From positions 157,852 to 221,851 of the forward strand of contig NZ_BMTY01000012.1 in NCBI RefSeq assembly GCF_014649915.1: a DNA stretch of 64,000 nucleotides. Direction: 5' to 3'. This stretch comes from Streptomyces toxytricini. Its GTDB lineage: Bacteria; Actinomycetota; Actinomycetes; Streptomycetales; Streptomycetaceae. Both the position numbers and the translations under genes were made by a program. Below are positions 27,759 through 36,691 of this stretch, piece by piece (within the stretch, counting starts at the first letter, position 1; every line of letters begins with the position of its first letter). Under the pieces are notes generated by a model that worked only from the letters and a program-made list of their open reading frames with translations, was not told the origin of the DNA and made no database searches.

Positions 27759-28871
27759 ATGACGCACGCAATCCCCGGCTACGTCTGCTCCGACGACGGC
27801 ACCCGCGCGGACGTGCGGACCGCACCGTGGTGCTGCCCCGTCTGCGGCGGCCCCTGGGACCTCGACTTCGCACCGGATCCGGCCAGCGCCCTCGACCCGC
27901 AGGCCGGGCCCAACTCCCTGTGGCGCTTCGGGTCCGCGCTGCCCCTGCCGGGGGCGTTCTCCGTGACCATGTCGGAGGGGAACACCCCGCTGCTCCCGCT
28001 CGGGGAGCGGATTCACGCCAAGCTCGACTTCCTGATGCCCACCCTGTCGTTCAAGGACCGCGGCGCGGTGATGCTCGCCGAAGTGGCCCGGCGGCTGGGC
28101 CCCGAGAGGGTCGTCGCGGACAGCAGCGGCAACGCCGGAACGGCCGTGGCGGCGTACTGCGCGCGGGCCGGGCTGAGTTGTGAAATTTTCGTGCCCGAGG
28201 GCACCTCCGAGAAGAAGACCGGCCAGATGCGCGCCCACGGCGCGGCGGTACGGGTGGTTCCGGGCGGCCGCGAGGCCGCCGCGGCCGCGGCGCGCGCGGA
28301 GGCGGACCTGCCGGGCGTCTTCTACGCCAGCCACGTGTACAACCCGTACTTCCTGCACGGCACCAAGACGTACGCCTACGAGGTGTGGGAGGAGCTCGGC
28401 GGCCGGCTGCCCGAGGTCCTCGTGCTCCCCGTCGGCAACGGCACCCTGCTGCTGGGCGCCGCCCTGGCCGCGGAGGAGCTGGCCCGGCGCGGAGTGCGCC
28501 CGCCGGCCCTGTTCGCGGTGCAGGCGGAGGCGGTGTCCCCGCTGGCGCAGGCGTTCGCGGCCGGCGCCGAGGACGCCGGCCCGGTCGGGCAGCGGCCCAC
28601 CCTCGCCGAGGGGATCGCGATCCCGGCGCCGCCGCGGGCCCGCCAGATCCTGGCCGCGGTGCGGAAGTCCGGCGGCACCTTCCTGACCGTCTCGGAGGAG
28701 GCCCTCGACGCCGCCCACCGGGACCTGGCCGGGCGCGGCCTCTTCGTCGAGCCGACGGCTGCCGCCTGCTGGGCCGCGGTCGGCCCCGGCGCCCCGTCGA
28801 ACCCGCTGCAGGGGCGGACGGCGGTGCTGCCGCTGTGCGGGGCGGGCCTGAAGGCGTCGCCGGCAGCCTGA
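27759..28871 (+). CDS. PLP-dependent threonine synthase-like enzyme
   Basis: 370 residues. Fold-type II PLP enzyme: LSFKDRG holds the Schiff-base Lys (near residue 99), SSGNAGTAVAAYCARAG is the Asn-loop, LPVGNGTLLLGA is the phosphate-binding segment. The first 30 residues have two CxxC-like pairs (CSD, CCPVCGG) that may form a zinc ribbon, as in some archaeal-type threonine synthases. Whether it makes threonine or acts on another phospho-amino acid is open, because no hom/thrB neighbours are present. AAGGTG about 8 bases upstream serves as RBS. Confidence 0.87.
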   Translation: MTHAIPGYVCSDDGTRADVRTAPWCCPVCGGPWDLDFAPDPASALDPQAGPNSLWRFGSALPLPGAFSVTMSEGNTPLLPLGERIHAKLDFLMPTLSFKDRGAVMLAEVARRLGPERVVADSSGNAGTAVAAYCARAGLSCEIFVPEGTSEKKTGQMRAHGAAVRVVPGGREAAAAAARAEADLPGVFYASHVYNPYFLHGTKTYAYEVWEELGGRLPEVLVLPVGNGTLLLGAALAAEELARRGVRPPALFAVQAEAVSPLAQAFAAGAEDAGPVGQRPTLAEGIAIPAPPRARQILAAVRKSGGTFLTVSEEALDAAHRDLAGRGLFVEPTAAACWAAVGPGAPSNPLQGRTAVLPLCGAGLKASPAA

Positions 28872-29017
28872 GGGGCGGGCGGGGGGCGGCAGGGCGCGGC
28901 GCCGGCCGGTGCCGTCGCCCGGCGCGGCGGCCTTGCGGGCCGGTCCGGCCGCGGGTGGCGGCGTACGTGTCGGAAAACCGCCAGCCGCGGCGGCCCGGCA
29001 GCTGGTCAACTGGTGGC

Positions 29018-29827
29018 ATGACCACTGCCGTTGACCTCGCCCGCCGCTTCGCGGACCTCCACGACCCCGCCGCCCCGCTGGCCCTGGCCAATGCCTGGGA
29101 CGTCGTCAGCGCCCGTATCGTCGAGGCCGCCGGCGCCCCCGCCGTCGCCACGACGAGCGCCGGCGTCGCCTGGTCCCTCGGCGCGCCCGACGGGGACGCG
29201 CTGGCCCGCGACCGGGCCGTCGACCTGGTGGCCCGGGTGGCCTCCGCCGTCTCCGTGCCCGTCACCGCCGACATCGAGGGCGGCTTCGCCGCCGACCCGG
29301 CGGGCGTCGGGGAGACCGTCGCCGCGGTCCTCGCCTCCGGCGCCGTCGGCATCAACATCGAGGACGGGGGCCGCGCCCCCGCCGAGCACGCCGAGCGCGT
29401 CGCCGCCGCCCGGGCCGCCGCCGACGCGGCCGGGATCCCGCTGTACGTCAACGCCCGCATCGACACCTACCTGTTCGGCCTCGGCGACCCCGCGGGCCGC
29501 CTCGACGAGACCCTGGCCCGCGCCGCCGCCTACCTGCGCGCGGGCGCCTCCGGCATCTTCGTGCCCGGCACCACCGACCCGGCCGTCGTCGCCGAGCTCG
29601 CCAAGGGGATCGACGCCCCCCTCAACGTGCTGGCCGGCCCCGGCGACCCGTCCGTCGCCGCGTTCGGCGCCCTCGGCGCGGCCCGGGTCAGCCTCGGCTC
29701 CCGGGTGGCGGAGGCCGCGTACGGCGTCGTGCGGCGCGCCGCGGAGGAGCTCCTCGCGCACGGCACGTACACCGCGGTCGCCGACGCCCTGCCGTACGGG
29801 ACGCTGAACGGCCTGCTCCAGGGCTGA
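29018..29827 (+). CDS. Isocitrate lyase/PEP mutase family protein
   Basis: 269 residues from ATG 29018. TIM-barrel of the ICL/PEPM superfamily: LANAWDVVSARIVEAAG, PVTADIEGGFA (metal-binding Asp/Glu), AVGINIEDGG, and LYVNARIDTYL. It lacks the KKCGH motif of isocitrate lyase, so oxaloacetate hydrolase-like or carboxyvinyl-type lyases are closer alternatives. Substrate unknown. Stands alone between an upstream PLP enzyme and a convergent protease gene. Confidence 0.9.
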   Translation: MTTAVDLARRFADLHDPAAPLALANAWDVVSARIVEAAGAPAVATTSAGVAWSLGAPDGDALARDRAVDLVARVASAVSVPVTADIEGGFAADPAGVGETVAAVLASGAVGINIEDGGRAPAEHAERVAAARAAADAAGIPLYVNARIDTYLFGLGDPAGRLDETLARAAAYLRAGASGIFVPGTTDPAVVAELAKGIDAPLNVLAGPGDPSVAAFGALGAARVSLGSRVAEAAYGVVRRAAEELLAHGTYTAVADALPYGTLNGLLQG

Positions 29828-29864
29828 ACGGGACGGGCCGGCCGGGCGGCCGGGGCGCCTGCCG

Positions 29865-30665
29865 TCAGTCCTGCGCGGCCCGCTCGTACAGCGCCCGGGC
29901 CCGTTCGTCGAAGAGCGCCGCGGTGGAGTCGACGTCCGTGTCCCCGCCGCTCAGTACGCCGATCAGGTGGCCGGGGCTGCCCGGGCCGCCCCGGTCGGCG
30001 ATGAAGGGGCTGCCGCTGGTGCCCGTCCAGAAGCCGGCGCAGCCGATGTACAGCATCGCCGGGTCGTCCTCGTCGTGGGCGGTCCGGGTGGAGCAGGAGA
30101 CGGGCCGGTTCTCCGGGTTGCGGGCCGACTCCGGGTAGCCGACGACGGTGACCTCTCGCTCGTACCCGGAGGTCCAGTCCGGGACGGGCGCCTCCCGGGC
30201 GCCGCCGACCGCCTCCTGGACGGCCTGCTGGACGGTCCGGCCGTCCTCGTCCGGCTCGACGCTGAGGAAGGCGTAGTCGGCGGTGTCCTCGCCCCACCGC
30301 GTCCACCGCTCGTCGACGTGGACGGCCTTGACCTTCCACACTCCGAGCGGCTGCCGGCCCGGCCCCTCACCGGTGAAGGCCGGCGCGAAGGACAGGTCGC
30401 CGATCTCGCGGCCGTCGTGCGCGACCTCGCCCGGCTCGCCGTCCTCCCCGGCCGGGGCCACGCAGTGCGCGGCGGTCGCGACGACCGTCCCCTTGGGGCT
30501 GTCGACGACGCTCGCCGTGCACCAGTGCTCCCCGTTCGCCATGAGCACGCCGACCCCGGGGAAGGGGTGGACGGCGCCGGCGTCCTCGTCCACCGCCTGG
30601 GCGAAGGCGACGGCCAGGGCGGCCGCCACCCCGGCGGCCGCCGCCGCGGACGCCCCCCGCCTCAC
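29865..30665 (-). CDS. Secreted trypsin-like serine protease
   Basis: 266 residues if started at GTG 30665, five bases after the stop of the esterase gene; GTG 30722 would overlap that gene by 52 bp. N-terminal signal-like Ala-rich segment (GVAAALAVAFAQA). Chymotrypsin-fold triad: His in ATAAHC, Asp in DTADYAFLSV, Ser in GTSGSPF. Cys pairs are compatible with disulfides outside the cell. Probably translated together with the upstream esterase. Confidence in the fold is good; the start is uncertain. Confidence 0.83.
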   Translation of the reverse strand: MRRGASAAAAAGVAAALAVAFAQAVDEDAGAVHPFPGVGVLMANGEHWCTASVVDSPKGTVVATAAHCVAPAGEDGEPGEVAHDGREIGDLSFAPAFTGEGPGRQPLGVWKVKAVHVDERWTRWGEDTADYAFLSVEPDEDGRTVQQAVQEAVGGAREAPVPDWTSGYEREVTVVGYPESARNPENRPVSCSTRTAHDEDDPAMLYIGCAGFWTGTSGSPFIADRGGPGSPGHLIGVLSGGDTDVDSTAALFDERARALYERAAQD

Positions 30666-30670
30666 GGCGG

Positions 30671-31780
30671 TCAGCGCACGCCGGGGTCGGGGGTCGGTGC
30701 AGACATCACCTTGCTGATCCACTCCAGGGAGCCCTCCCTCATGCCGCGCACATACGACTTTCCGTTGTGCTCACCATCCTGGATCACCTGCAGCCGGGTG
30801 TGCACGGGGCCCCTGCCGTACTCCTTCATGAACTTCTCGGCCTTGTCGCGGCCGGACTCGGCGGTGCCGATCTGGAAGTTGACATAGACGTCCGGGCCGC
30901 CGGCCGCGATCAGCCGGGCGGCGAGCTTCTCCGGGTTGTTCTCGTCCATCGCCTTCTTGTTCCCCTTCCACAGCGGGGAGTCGGGGACGATGTCGATGCC
31001 GCTCGCGATGACCGCCTTGAAGCGGTCGGGGTGCTTCAGGACGTGCTTGAAGGCGCCGAAGCCGCCCGAGGAGGAGCCCATGAAGCCCCACCCGTCGCGG
31101 GAGGTGAAGGTGCGGAAATTGGCGCGGGTGAAGTCGGGGACGTCGTCCGCCATCCAGGTGCCCATCTTCGGCTGCCCGGGGATGTCCGAGCCGTCGAAGT
31201 GGTTCTTGGTGTCGGCGTTGATCACCGGCATGACGAGGATGAAGGGCAGGCTCTTCCCGGTCTTCACCCCGTCGGCCACCGCCTGCTGGAGGCCGAGGCC
31301 GGGTCCGGTGCCCCAGTAGTTCTTCGGGTAGCCGCGGCCGCCCGGCAGGGAGATCAGGACCGGGAACGCGCTCTTGGCGTACCGGGGGTCGTCGTACTCC
31401 TTGGGGACCCACACCCACACGTCGCCGGTGAACCCGGACTTCGGTCCCTTCAGGGTCGTCTTGGCGATCTGCGTTCCGTCCGGCAGGCGGCTGGTGCGGA
31501 TGAACGAGGCCTTCGGGCCGGTCGGCAGGCTGACCCCGGAGGGGACGGCCTCGGCGGCCGCCGCCGCGGGCTTCTTGGTCTTCTCGAAGGACATGGGATC
31601 CCCTATGTCCGAGAAGAGGCCGAACTTGTAGGCGGCCGCGCCGCCGCCGGCGGTGAGCACGAAGGCGAGCCCGCCGCCGATCAGGAGCCTGCGCAGGCGC
31701 CTGGGGCGGGGGCGGCCCGTGGTCACGGGGCCTTCCCCGGCCGCGTCGCGGCGCTCGCCCTGAAGCTGGTCATGCTGCAC
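30671..31780 (-). CDS. Membrane-anchored/secreted esterase (putative esterase, D family)
   Basis: 369 residues from GTG 31780; GTG 31726, with GGGGAAGG just upstream, is an equally possible start. Arg-rich segment then a membrane helix (LLIGGGLAFVLTAGGGAAA), then an alpha/beta-hydrolase of the Esterase_D type: FPVLISLPGG, GFMGSSSGGFGAFKHVL with the nucleophile Ser, and the His near DGEHNG. Close paralogue of the 31981 gene. Extracellular substrate unknown; members include mycolyltransferase-like and enterochelin esterase-like enzymes. Confidence 0.87.
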   Translation of the reverse strand: MQHDQLQGERRDAAGEGPVTTGRPRPRRLRRLLIGGGLAFVLTAGGGAAAYKFGLFSDIGDPMSFEKTKKPAAAAAEAVPSGVSLPTGPKASFIRTSRLPDGTQIAKTTLKGPKSGFTGDVWVWVPKEYDDPRYAKSAFPVLISLPGGRGYPKNYWGTGPGLGLQQAVADGVKTGKSLPFILVMPVINADTKNHFDGSDIPGQPKMGTWMADDVPDFTRANFRTFTSRDGWGFMGSSSGGFGAFKHVLKHPDRFKAVIASGIDIVPDSPLWKGNKKAMDENNPEKLAARLIAAGGPDVYVNFQIGTAESGRDKAEKFMKEYGRGPVHTRLQVIQDGEHNGKSYVRGMREGSLEWISKVMSAPTPDPGVR

Positions 31781-31826
31781 GGAATTGTCCCGTTCCCTCT
31801 CCGGCGCCCGCAGGGGGCGCGGGGTC

Positions 31827-31840
31827 GGACCGATCGGTCC
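31827..31840. promoter_or_regulatory. Perfect palindrome GGACCGATCGGTCC upstream of the first esterase
   Basis: A 14-bp perfect palindrome, 47 bp upstream of the esterase start. ACCGATCGGT-type cores are common in TetR-family operators. No TetR gene is nearby, so the regulator would act from elsewhere. Confidence 0.4.
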
Positions 31841-31980
31841 CCCTTACACCCCTTACAGAGGGATCAACGACGGGGAGGGTTGCCTGGGACGGGTGTGACG
31901 TGGGGCGCGCGAACAGCGGCGGCCCCGCCGCCCGCGGGGGGCGACGGGGCCGCGGCGTCCTGCGGATCCCGGGGGCAGGG

Positions 31981-33342
31981 TCAGCCGGCCTCGGGCTTGG
32001 GCGCCTTGAGCACCTTGCTGATCCACTCCAGGGAGCCCTCCTTCATGCCCCGGACGTAGTGCCAGCCGTTGTGCTCGCCGTTCTGGATGTCGCGGATGGT
32101 GGTCTTGACCGGTCCCTTGCCGTACTCCTGCTGGAACTTGACCATCCGGTCCTTGCCGCCCTCCTTGGTGCCGATCTGGAAGTTGATGTACACCTCCGGG
32201 CCCTTGCGGTCGATCAGCTTCTTGGCGAGCTTCTCCGGGTTGTTCGCGTCCATCTCCGCCTGGTGGCCCTTCCACAGCGGGGAGTCCGGGACGATCTCGC
32301 CGCCGCTGGCGATCACGGCCTTGAACTTGTCCGGGTGCTGGAGGACGGTCTTCATGCCGACGAAGGCGCCGGACGAGGAGCCCATGAAGGCCCAGCCGTC
32401 GCGGGACTTGTAGGTGCGGAAGTTCGCCTTGGCGAAGTTCGGGACGTCCTCGGCCATCCAGGTGCCCATCTTGGGCTGGCCGGGGATGTCGGAGCCGTCG
32501 TAGTAGTACTTGTTGTCGGGGTTCAGCACGGGCATGATCACGACGTACGGCAGGCTGGTGCCTGCGGCGACGCCGTCGCTGATCGCCTTGTGCAGGCCGA
32601 GGCTGCGGTCGGCCCAGTAGTTGGTCGGGTAGCCCTCGCCGCCGGGCAGCGCGATCAGCACCGGGAAGCCGCTCTTGGCGTACTTCGGGTCGTCGTACTG
32701 CTTGGGCGCCCACACCCACACGTCGCCGGTGAAGCCGGACTTGGCGCCGACCAGCGTCGTCTTGGCGACGATCGTGCCGTCGTCGAGCTTGGCGGTCTGC
32801 TTGAACTGGGCCTTCGGGCCGGTCGGCATCTGCACGTCCGGGTCGCCGCTGGGCGCGGCCTCGGTCGGCGCGCCGCCCGCCTTGCCGGCCTCGCCACCGG
32901 AGCCGGAGGCAGGGGTCTTGCCGAAGCTGACGGCCTCGCCGTTGCCGGAGAACCACTCCAGCTTCCAGGCGGCGAAGCCGCCGCCGCCGAGCAGCAGGGC
33001 GAGCACCACGACGGCGCTGATCCATATCGCGCGGCGCGAGCGGCGGGGACGCGGCTCGTCGTCGTACGCGTCCTCGTACCCGTCGTCGTACCGGTCGCCG
33101 CCGTCCGGGTGGGGGCGCGGGCCGGGCGGCGGCGGGACCGGGGGGCCGGCCTGGTACTGCTGCGGCTGCTCGTACTCGCCGTACGGGGCGCCGTAGGGCG
33201 CGCCCTGCGGGGCGTACGGCTGCTGCGGCTGCTGCGGGTAGCCCTGCGGTGCCTGCGGCTGCCGGGCCTCGTACGGCCCGGCGGGCCTGTGCTGCGGGTG
33301 CGGCTGGTCGTCAGGCCGCGGGCGCTGCGGGTACTGGTGCAC
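31981..33342 (-). CDS. Esterase with long Pro/Gln-rich cytoplasmic N-terminus
   Basis: 453 residues from GTG 33342. Residues 1-105 are low-complexity Pro/Gln/Tyr/Asp-rich, ending in a basic patch, then one membrane helix (WISAVVVLALLLGGGGFAAW), a short linker and an extracytoplasmic Esterase_D domain: FPVLIALPGGEGYPTNYW, AFMGSSSGAFVGMKTVL (nucleophile Ser), and GEHNGWHYVRGM with the catalytic His. The catalytic domain aligns almost without gaps with the esterase at 30671, so this is a tandem duplication. The proline-rich cytoplasmic arm is unique to this copy. Confidence 0.87.
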   Translation of the reverse strand: MHQYPQRPRPDDQPHPQHRPAGPYEARQPQAPQGYPQQPQQPYAPQGAPYGAPYGEYEQPQQYQAGPPVPPPPGPRPHPDGGDRYDDGYEDAYDDEPRPRRSRRAIWISAVVVLALLLGGGGFAAWKLEWFSGNGEAVSFGKTPASGSGGEAGKAGGAPTEAAPSGDPDVQMPTGPKAQFKQTAKLDDGTIVAKTTLVGAKSGFTGDVWVWAPKQYDDPKYAKSGFPVLIALPGGEGYPTNYWADRSLGLHKAISDGVAAGTSLPYVVIMPVLNPDNKYYYDGSDIPGQPKMGTWMAEDVPNFAKANFRTYKSRDGWAFMGSSSGAFVGMKTVLQHPDKFKAVIASGGEIVPDSPLWKGHQAEMDANNPEKLAKKLIDRKGPEVYINFQIGTKEGGKDRMVKFQQEYGKGPVKTTIRDIQNGEHNGWHYVRGMKEGSLEWISKVLKAPKPEAG

Positions 33343-33493
33343 GAACTTGGCTCCGAACGGTCATGGCTGCCCCCGGGGCTGGGACAAACGGCTGGACTCC
33401 CCCTGGTTCTGATGTGCGAACGGCGGAGTCAGTTCCCGAACGCGGCAAAAAACCTGGCCCGACCGCGGCCCGGAAGAACCCCCCGCCCCCTTG

Positions 33494-33940
33494 TCACCTC
33501 TGGGCGTCGAGCACCTCGGCACACCGCCCCAGCAGCCGGACCAGCAGCTCCCGCTCCTCGTCGGTGAAGGCGGCGGCGAGCGCCCGCTCCACCCGCACCG
33601 CGCCGGCGTCGGCCTGCTCCAGGGCGGCCCGGCCCTCGGGGGTGAGGCGGGTCTCCAGGACGTTGCGGTGCCACTCGTGGGGGCTGCGCTCGACGAAGCC
33701 GCGCTCCTGGAGGTTCTTCAGCACGGTCGTCATGGTCGGCGGGGTCACCCCGCACAGCCGCGCGAGGGCGGCGGCGGAGATGCCGGGCTTCTCGGCGAGC
33801 CAGAGGAGGGCCGCGTACTGGGGGACCGTCACCCCGGCGGGCCTGAGCGCGGCGTTCTTCGCCGCGAGCAGCGCCTGCTCGGCCCGCTTGACGTGCGAGC
33901 CGATCCGCTCCTCGGGGGACATGGAGGTCATGCGGGCCAT
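33494..33940 (-). CDS. MarR-family transcriptional regulator
   Basis: 148 residues from ATG 33940 (AAGGGG about 8 bases upstream); ATG 33961 is possible but would begin inside the operator palindrome. Winged-helix signature: VTVPQYAALLWLAEKPGISA, LCGVTPPTMTTVLKNLQERG, VETRLTPEGRAALEQ (split around 33640-33800). Divergent from the SMP-30-like gene at 34011, the classic layout for a MarR repressor and its target. Ligand unknown. Confidence 0.93.
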   Translation of the reverse strand: MARMTSMSPEERIGSHVKRAEQALLAAKNAALRPAGVTVPQYAALLWLAEKPGISAAALARLCGVTPPTMTTVLKNLQERGFVERSPHEWHRNVLETRLTPEGRAALEQADAGAVRVERALAAAFTDEERELLVRLLGRCAEVLDAQR

Positions 33941-33960
33941 CCTAAGCCCCTTGCCTTTCA

Positions 33961-33972
33961 TTAGACCTCTAA
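33961..33972. promoter_or_regulatory. Candidate MarR operator in the divergent promoter
   Basis: TTAGACCTCTAA is an inverted repeat TTAGA/TCTAA with a 2-bp spacer, placed between the MarR start (33940) and the SMP-30 start (34011). Position and AT-rich palindromic form fit MarR autoregulation plus control of the divergent gene. Confidence 0.55.
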
Positions 33973-34010
33973 CATAAGTTCGCACCCACCGAACAAACAG
34001 AGGTCACATC

Positions 34011-35024
34011 ATGCTGTCTCCCAAGAACAAGAAACCGGCCGTGGCGCTGATCGCGCTGGCTGCGTTGGCGTCGGCCGGCATGGGCCCGGCGGCGGCCGCC
34101 GCACCGGTCGAGCCGTCCGCTCACACGGCGGCGCCGCACGCCCGCGTCTCCACCGCCTTCACGCTCCCCGGCGAACGGGTCTACCCCGAGGGCATAGCCG
34201 CCGACCCGCGCACCGGCACCGTGTACGTCGGCTCGTACGCGGACGGCACCGTCTACCGGACCCTGCCCGGGCGGTCCCGCGCCGAGGTGTTCCTGCCGGC
34301 GGGCACGGACGGCCGCCGCACGGCGAACGGCCTGCGCGTCGACGACCGCGGCCGCCTGTGGGTCACCGACTCGACCGCCGGCGTCACGGTGTACGACACC
34401 CGCTCCGGGGCCCGCCTGGCCCGCTTCGACGTCCCGGGCACCGGTCCGCGCTTCGTCAACGACGTGGCGATCACCCCGGACGGGACGGCGTACCTCACGG
34501 ACAGCGCCCGGGCCGTGGTCTACCGGGTCACCCGCGCACAACTAGCGGAGGGCGGCGGCACCCTGCACCCGGCGTACGACGTCACGGCAGAACTGGCCCC
34601 CGTCCCGGGCCGCCGGTTCAGCCTCAACGGCATCACGGCCGACCCGCGCGGCCGCCACCTGCTGACGGTCGACATGATCGCGGGCGAGCTGTTCCGCATC
34701 GACCTGCGCAGCGGCGCGATCACGCGTGTCGCCCTCGAGGGCGGGAACGTCCTCAACGGCGACGGCATCGACCTCGCCGCGGACGGCGCCCTCCGCGTCG
34801 TCCACAACACGACGAACACCCTGACCCGCTGGCGCACGAACGGGGACGGCACCCGAGCCCGCCTGGTCCGCACGCTCACGGACCCGTCCCTGCAGATCCC
34901 GACCACCCTGACCCGCACCCGCGGCCGCACCCTGGTGGTCCGCTCCCAGTTCGACAAGGGCGGCCCGGCCGGCGACAACGGCGACCCCACGACCTTCTCG
35001 GTCGCGGAAGTCCGCGGCCTCTGA
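34011..35024 (+). CDS. Secreted SMP-30/gluconolactonase-like beta-propeller protein
   Basis: 337 residues. RBS AGAGG eight bases before ATG 34011. Sec signal about 1-30 (VALIALAALASAGMGPAAAA). Repeated propeller strands: EGIAADPRTGTVYVGSY, NGLRVDDRGRLWVTDS, VAITPDGTAYLTDS, LNGITADPRGRHLLTVD and GIDLAADGALRVVHN. SMP-30/LRE proteins hydrolyse lactones or bind ligands outside the cell; the metal residues (Glu, Asn, Asp) are plausibly in EGIAA, NDVA and NGDGID. Likely repressed by the divergent MarR protein. Confidence 0.85.
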   Translation: MLSPKNKKPAVALIALAALASAGMGPAAAAAPVEPSAHTAAPHARVSTAFTLPGERVYPEGIAADPRTGTVYVGSYADGTVYRTLPGRSRAEVFLPAGTDGRRTANGLRVDDRGRLWVTDSTAGVTVYDTRSGARLARFDVPGTGPRFVNDVAITPDGTAYLTDSARAVVYRVTRAQLAEGGGTLHPAYDVTAELAPVPGRRFSLNGITADPRGRHLLTVDMIAGELFRIDLRSGAITRVALEGGNVLNGDGIDLAADGALRVVHNTTNTLTRWRTNGDGTRARLVRTLTDPSLQIPTTLTRTRGRTLVVRSQFDKGGPAGDNGDPTTFSVAEVRGL

Positions 35025-35106
35025 CCGACGGCGGGCCGCCCGGCCGCGCCGCCGGGCGGCCCGAAACCCTGGCCCGCCGCCTGCCCCCTGCCACCACACT
35101 GCAACG

Positions 35107-35724
35107 GTGACGGACGTACGCGACACCTACGTATCAAGGCTCTACGGGGGCGTACCGCGCTACCTGGCCCTGAACAGCGGCCGCTACCTGAGTCCCCGCT
35201 GGTGGCACACTGCCCGCTTCACCCGCCACCTCCTGGACGACGCCGCCGCGATCACCGGCACCGAGCTGGAAGCCCTCCTCGCCCAGGGGTGGCGCTCACG
35301 CCTCACCGCCGCCTGGCTGATCGGCATAGACCGCCGCGCCCCGTTCCGCACCCGCATCGGCGACCTGCTCCTGGCGAGCGAGGCACCCTACGCCGGCGGC
35401 GCCTACTGCTTCGCGCTGGCCCGCCTCGACACCCCGGCGGACGCCGAGATCGTCTCGACGTACCTCGACCGCTACCTCCCGCGCACCGACCTGGACTACG
35501 ACCAGCCGACCGCACTCGGCGCCCTCCTCCGCCTCGACGCCCGCCTGGACACCCACCACGCCGACCGCTTCCCGGAACCCGGCGGCCTCTGGGACCGATG
35601 GACGCAAGCCATGCACCACCTGGGCCGCTCCCCCGGCACTCCGGCGGACCTGCACCACTGGACCGACCTCCAGTGCGACTTCGCCGACAGCTGGTCCGCC
35701 CGCCGCCGCGACCGCCGCCGCTGA
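35107..35724 (+). CDS. DUF6000-like hypothetical protein
   Basis: 205 residues from GTG 35107. Family recalled as DUF6000, function unknown. Predicted mostly helical and soluble, Trp/Tyr/Arg-rich, with YLALNSGRYLSPRWWH, WRSRLTAAWLIGIDRR, YAGGAYCFALARLDTP and LDRYLPRTDLDYDQPTALGA. This pattern resembles HEAT-like immunity proteins found beside polymorphic toxins, but no toxin is adjacent. Followed by a terminator at 35870-35905. Confidence 0.75.
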   Translation: MTDVRDTYVSRLYGGVPRYLALNSGRYLSPRWWHTARFTRHLLDDAAAITGTELEALLAQGWRSRLTAAWLIGIDRRAPFRTRIGDLLLASEAPYAGGAYCFALARLDTPADAEIVSTYLDRYLPRTDLDYDQPTALGALLRLDARLDTHHADRFPEPGGLWDRWTQAMHHLGRSPGTPADLHHWTDLQCDFADSWSARRRDRRR

Positions 35725-35869
35725 GCGGGCCACAAGCCAGTCGGCGGTCCGGGGGCCGGTGACGGCCGAGGACGACATGCCGCCTCCGCACTACCGGGAC
35801 TCCTCGCACGGCCGCAACCGGCCCACCGCACCCCCCGCACAGGACGAGGAAGACGGGATCCGACCGGAG

Positions 35870-35905
35870 CCGGAAGGCCCACCTCTGGCGAGGCGGGCCT
35901 TCCGG
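35870..35905 (+). terminator. Terminator between DUF6000 and Uma2 genes
   Basis: Stem 35870-35885 with 35890-35905 (one A/C mismatch), loop TGGC. Strongly resembles in sequence the terminator at 37358-37387 (shared CCCACCTC and GAGG-C-GGG arms). It ends 25 bp before the Uma2 ATG. Confidence 0.75.
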
Positions 35906-35930
35906 TCGTCCGGGCCGCTACCGTGAAGCC

Positions 35931-36512
35931 ATGACCGCACTGCCCGACTGGATGCGCCCGCCGCGCGCGGAAGGCTGGTTCGCGGAGGACCTCGACCGCC
36001 TCCCCGAGGCACCCCGCCACACCGAGCTCATCGACGGAGCCCTCGTCTTCATGATGTCGCCGCAACGGGCCTGGCACGGCCGTCTCGTCACCGCCCTGAC
36101 CACCACGCTGATGGCCCAGGCACCGGTCGGCCTCGAGGTCGAGCGGGAGATGACGATCCGCCTCGATGCCCGCAACCGCCCCGAGCCGGACCTCCTGCTG
36201 ACGGACCTGCCCTACGACCCCGACCGCACCTGGTACGCCCCGGAGCACGTGAAGCTCGTCGTGGAGGCCGTGTCACCCGAGTCCGCCCATCGCGATCGCA
36301 CGGTGAAGCTCCGCAAGTACGCAGAGGCCGGCATCCCGCACTACTGGTGCATCGAGGAAGAGGACGGGGCGCCCGTGGTCCACGTCTACGAGCTCGACGA
36401 ACCGACTGGCGCCTACGCGCCCGCCGGGATCTTCCGAGGGACCCTCCAGCGCCCGGTGCCCTTCGAGATCACCCTGGACCTCGACAAGCTCACACCGCCC
36501 CGAAGCAGCTGA
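35931..36512 (+). CDS. Uma2-family (DUF820) putative PD-(D/E)XK nuclease
   Basis: 193 residues. RHTELIDGALVFMMSPQRAWH, PEPDLLLTDLP (catalytic Asp), VKLVVEAVSPES (Glu of ExV) and RTVKLRKYAEAGIPHYW (Lys) follow the Uma2 restriction-endonuclease-fold pattern. Uma2 proteins are very abundant in Streptomyces and cyanobacteria, and their role is unsettled. A TACCGT -10-like hexamer ends seven bases before the ATG and no RBS is seen, so the mRNA may be leaderless. It ends six bases before the first copy of the 39-bp repeat. Confidence 0.9.
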   Translation: MTALPDWMRPPRAEGWFAEDLDRLPEAPRHTELIDGALVFMMSPQRAWHGRLVTALTTTLMAQAPVGLEVEREMTIRLDARNRPEPDLLLTDLPYDPDRTWYAPEHVKLVVEAVSPESAHRDRTVKLRKYAEAGIPHYWCIEEEDGAPVVHVYELDEPTGAYAPAGIFRGTLQRPVPFEITLDLDKLTPPRSS

Positions 36513-36517
36513 AAAGG

Positions 36518-36556
36518 CGTGGTGCTGATTCACACGCTCAGACGTTGAAGCGGAAC
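36518..36556. repeat. 39-bp direct repeat, copy 1 (distal)
   Basis: Exact copy of 37417-37455. It begins CGTGGTGCTGATTC and ends GTTGAAGCGGAAC. It contains a displaced copy of the last five sense codons plus stop of ychF and 20 bp of its 3' flank. Homology stops abruptly on both sides, as expected for the core of a recombination site or a duplication junction. Confidence 0.95.
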
Positions 36557-36691
36557 ATTCAGCAAAGCGCTCTCGCCTGCGAAAACGTCGACTTCGCAGC
36601 CCATGTCCAGCACCCGTCCAGCACGGTGCCGGCTATCCGGCATGTCCAGCACGCTCAGCCACGGCGAAGGGAGCCGGCTCCGCCAAAGCCA

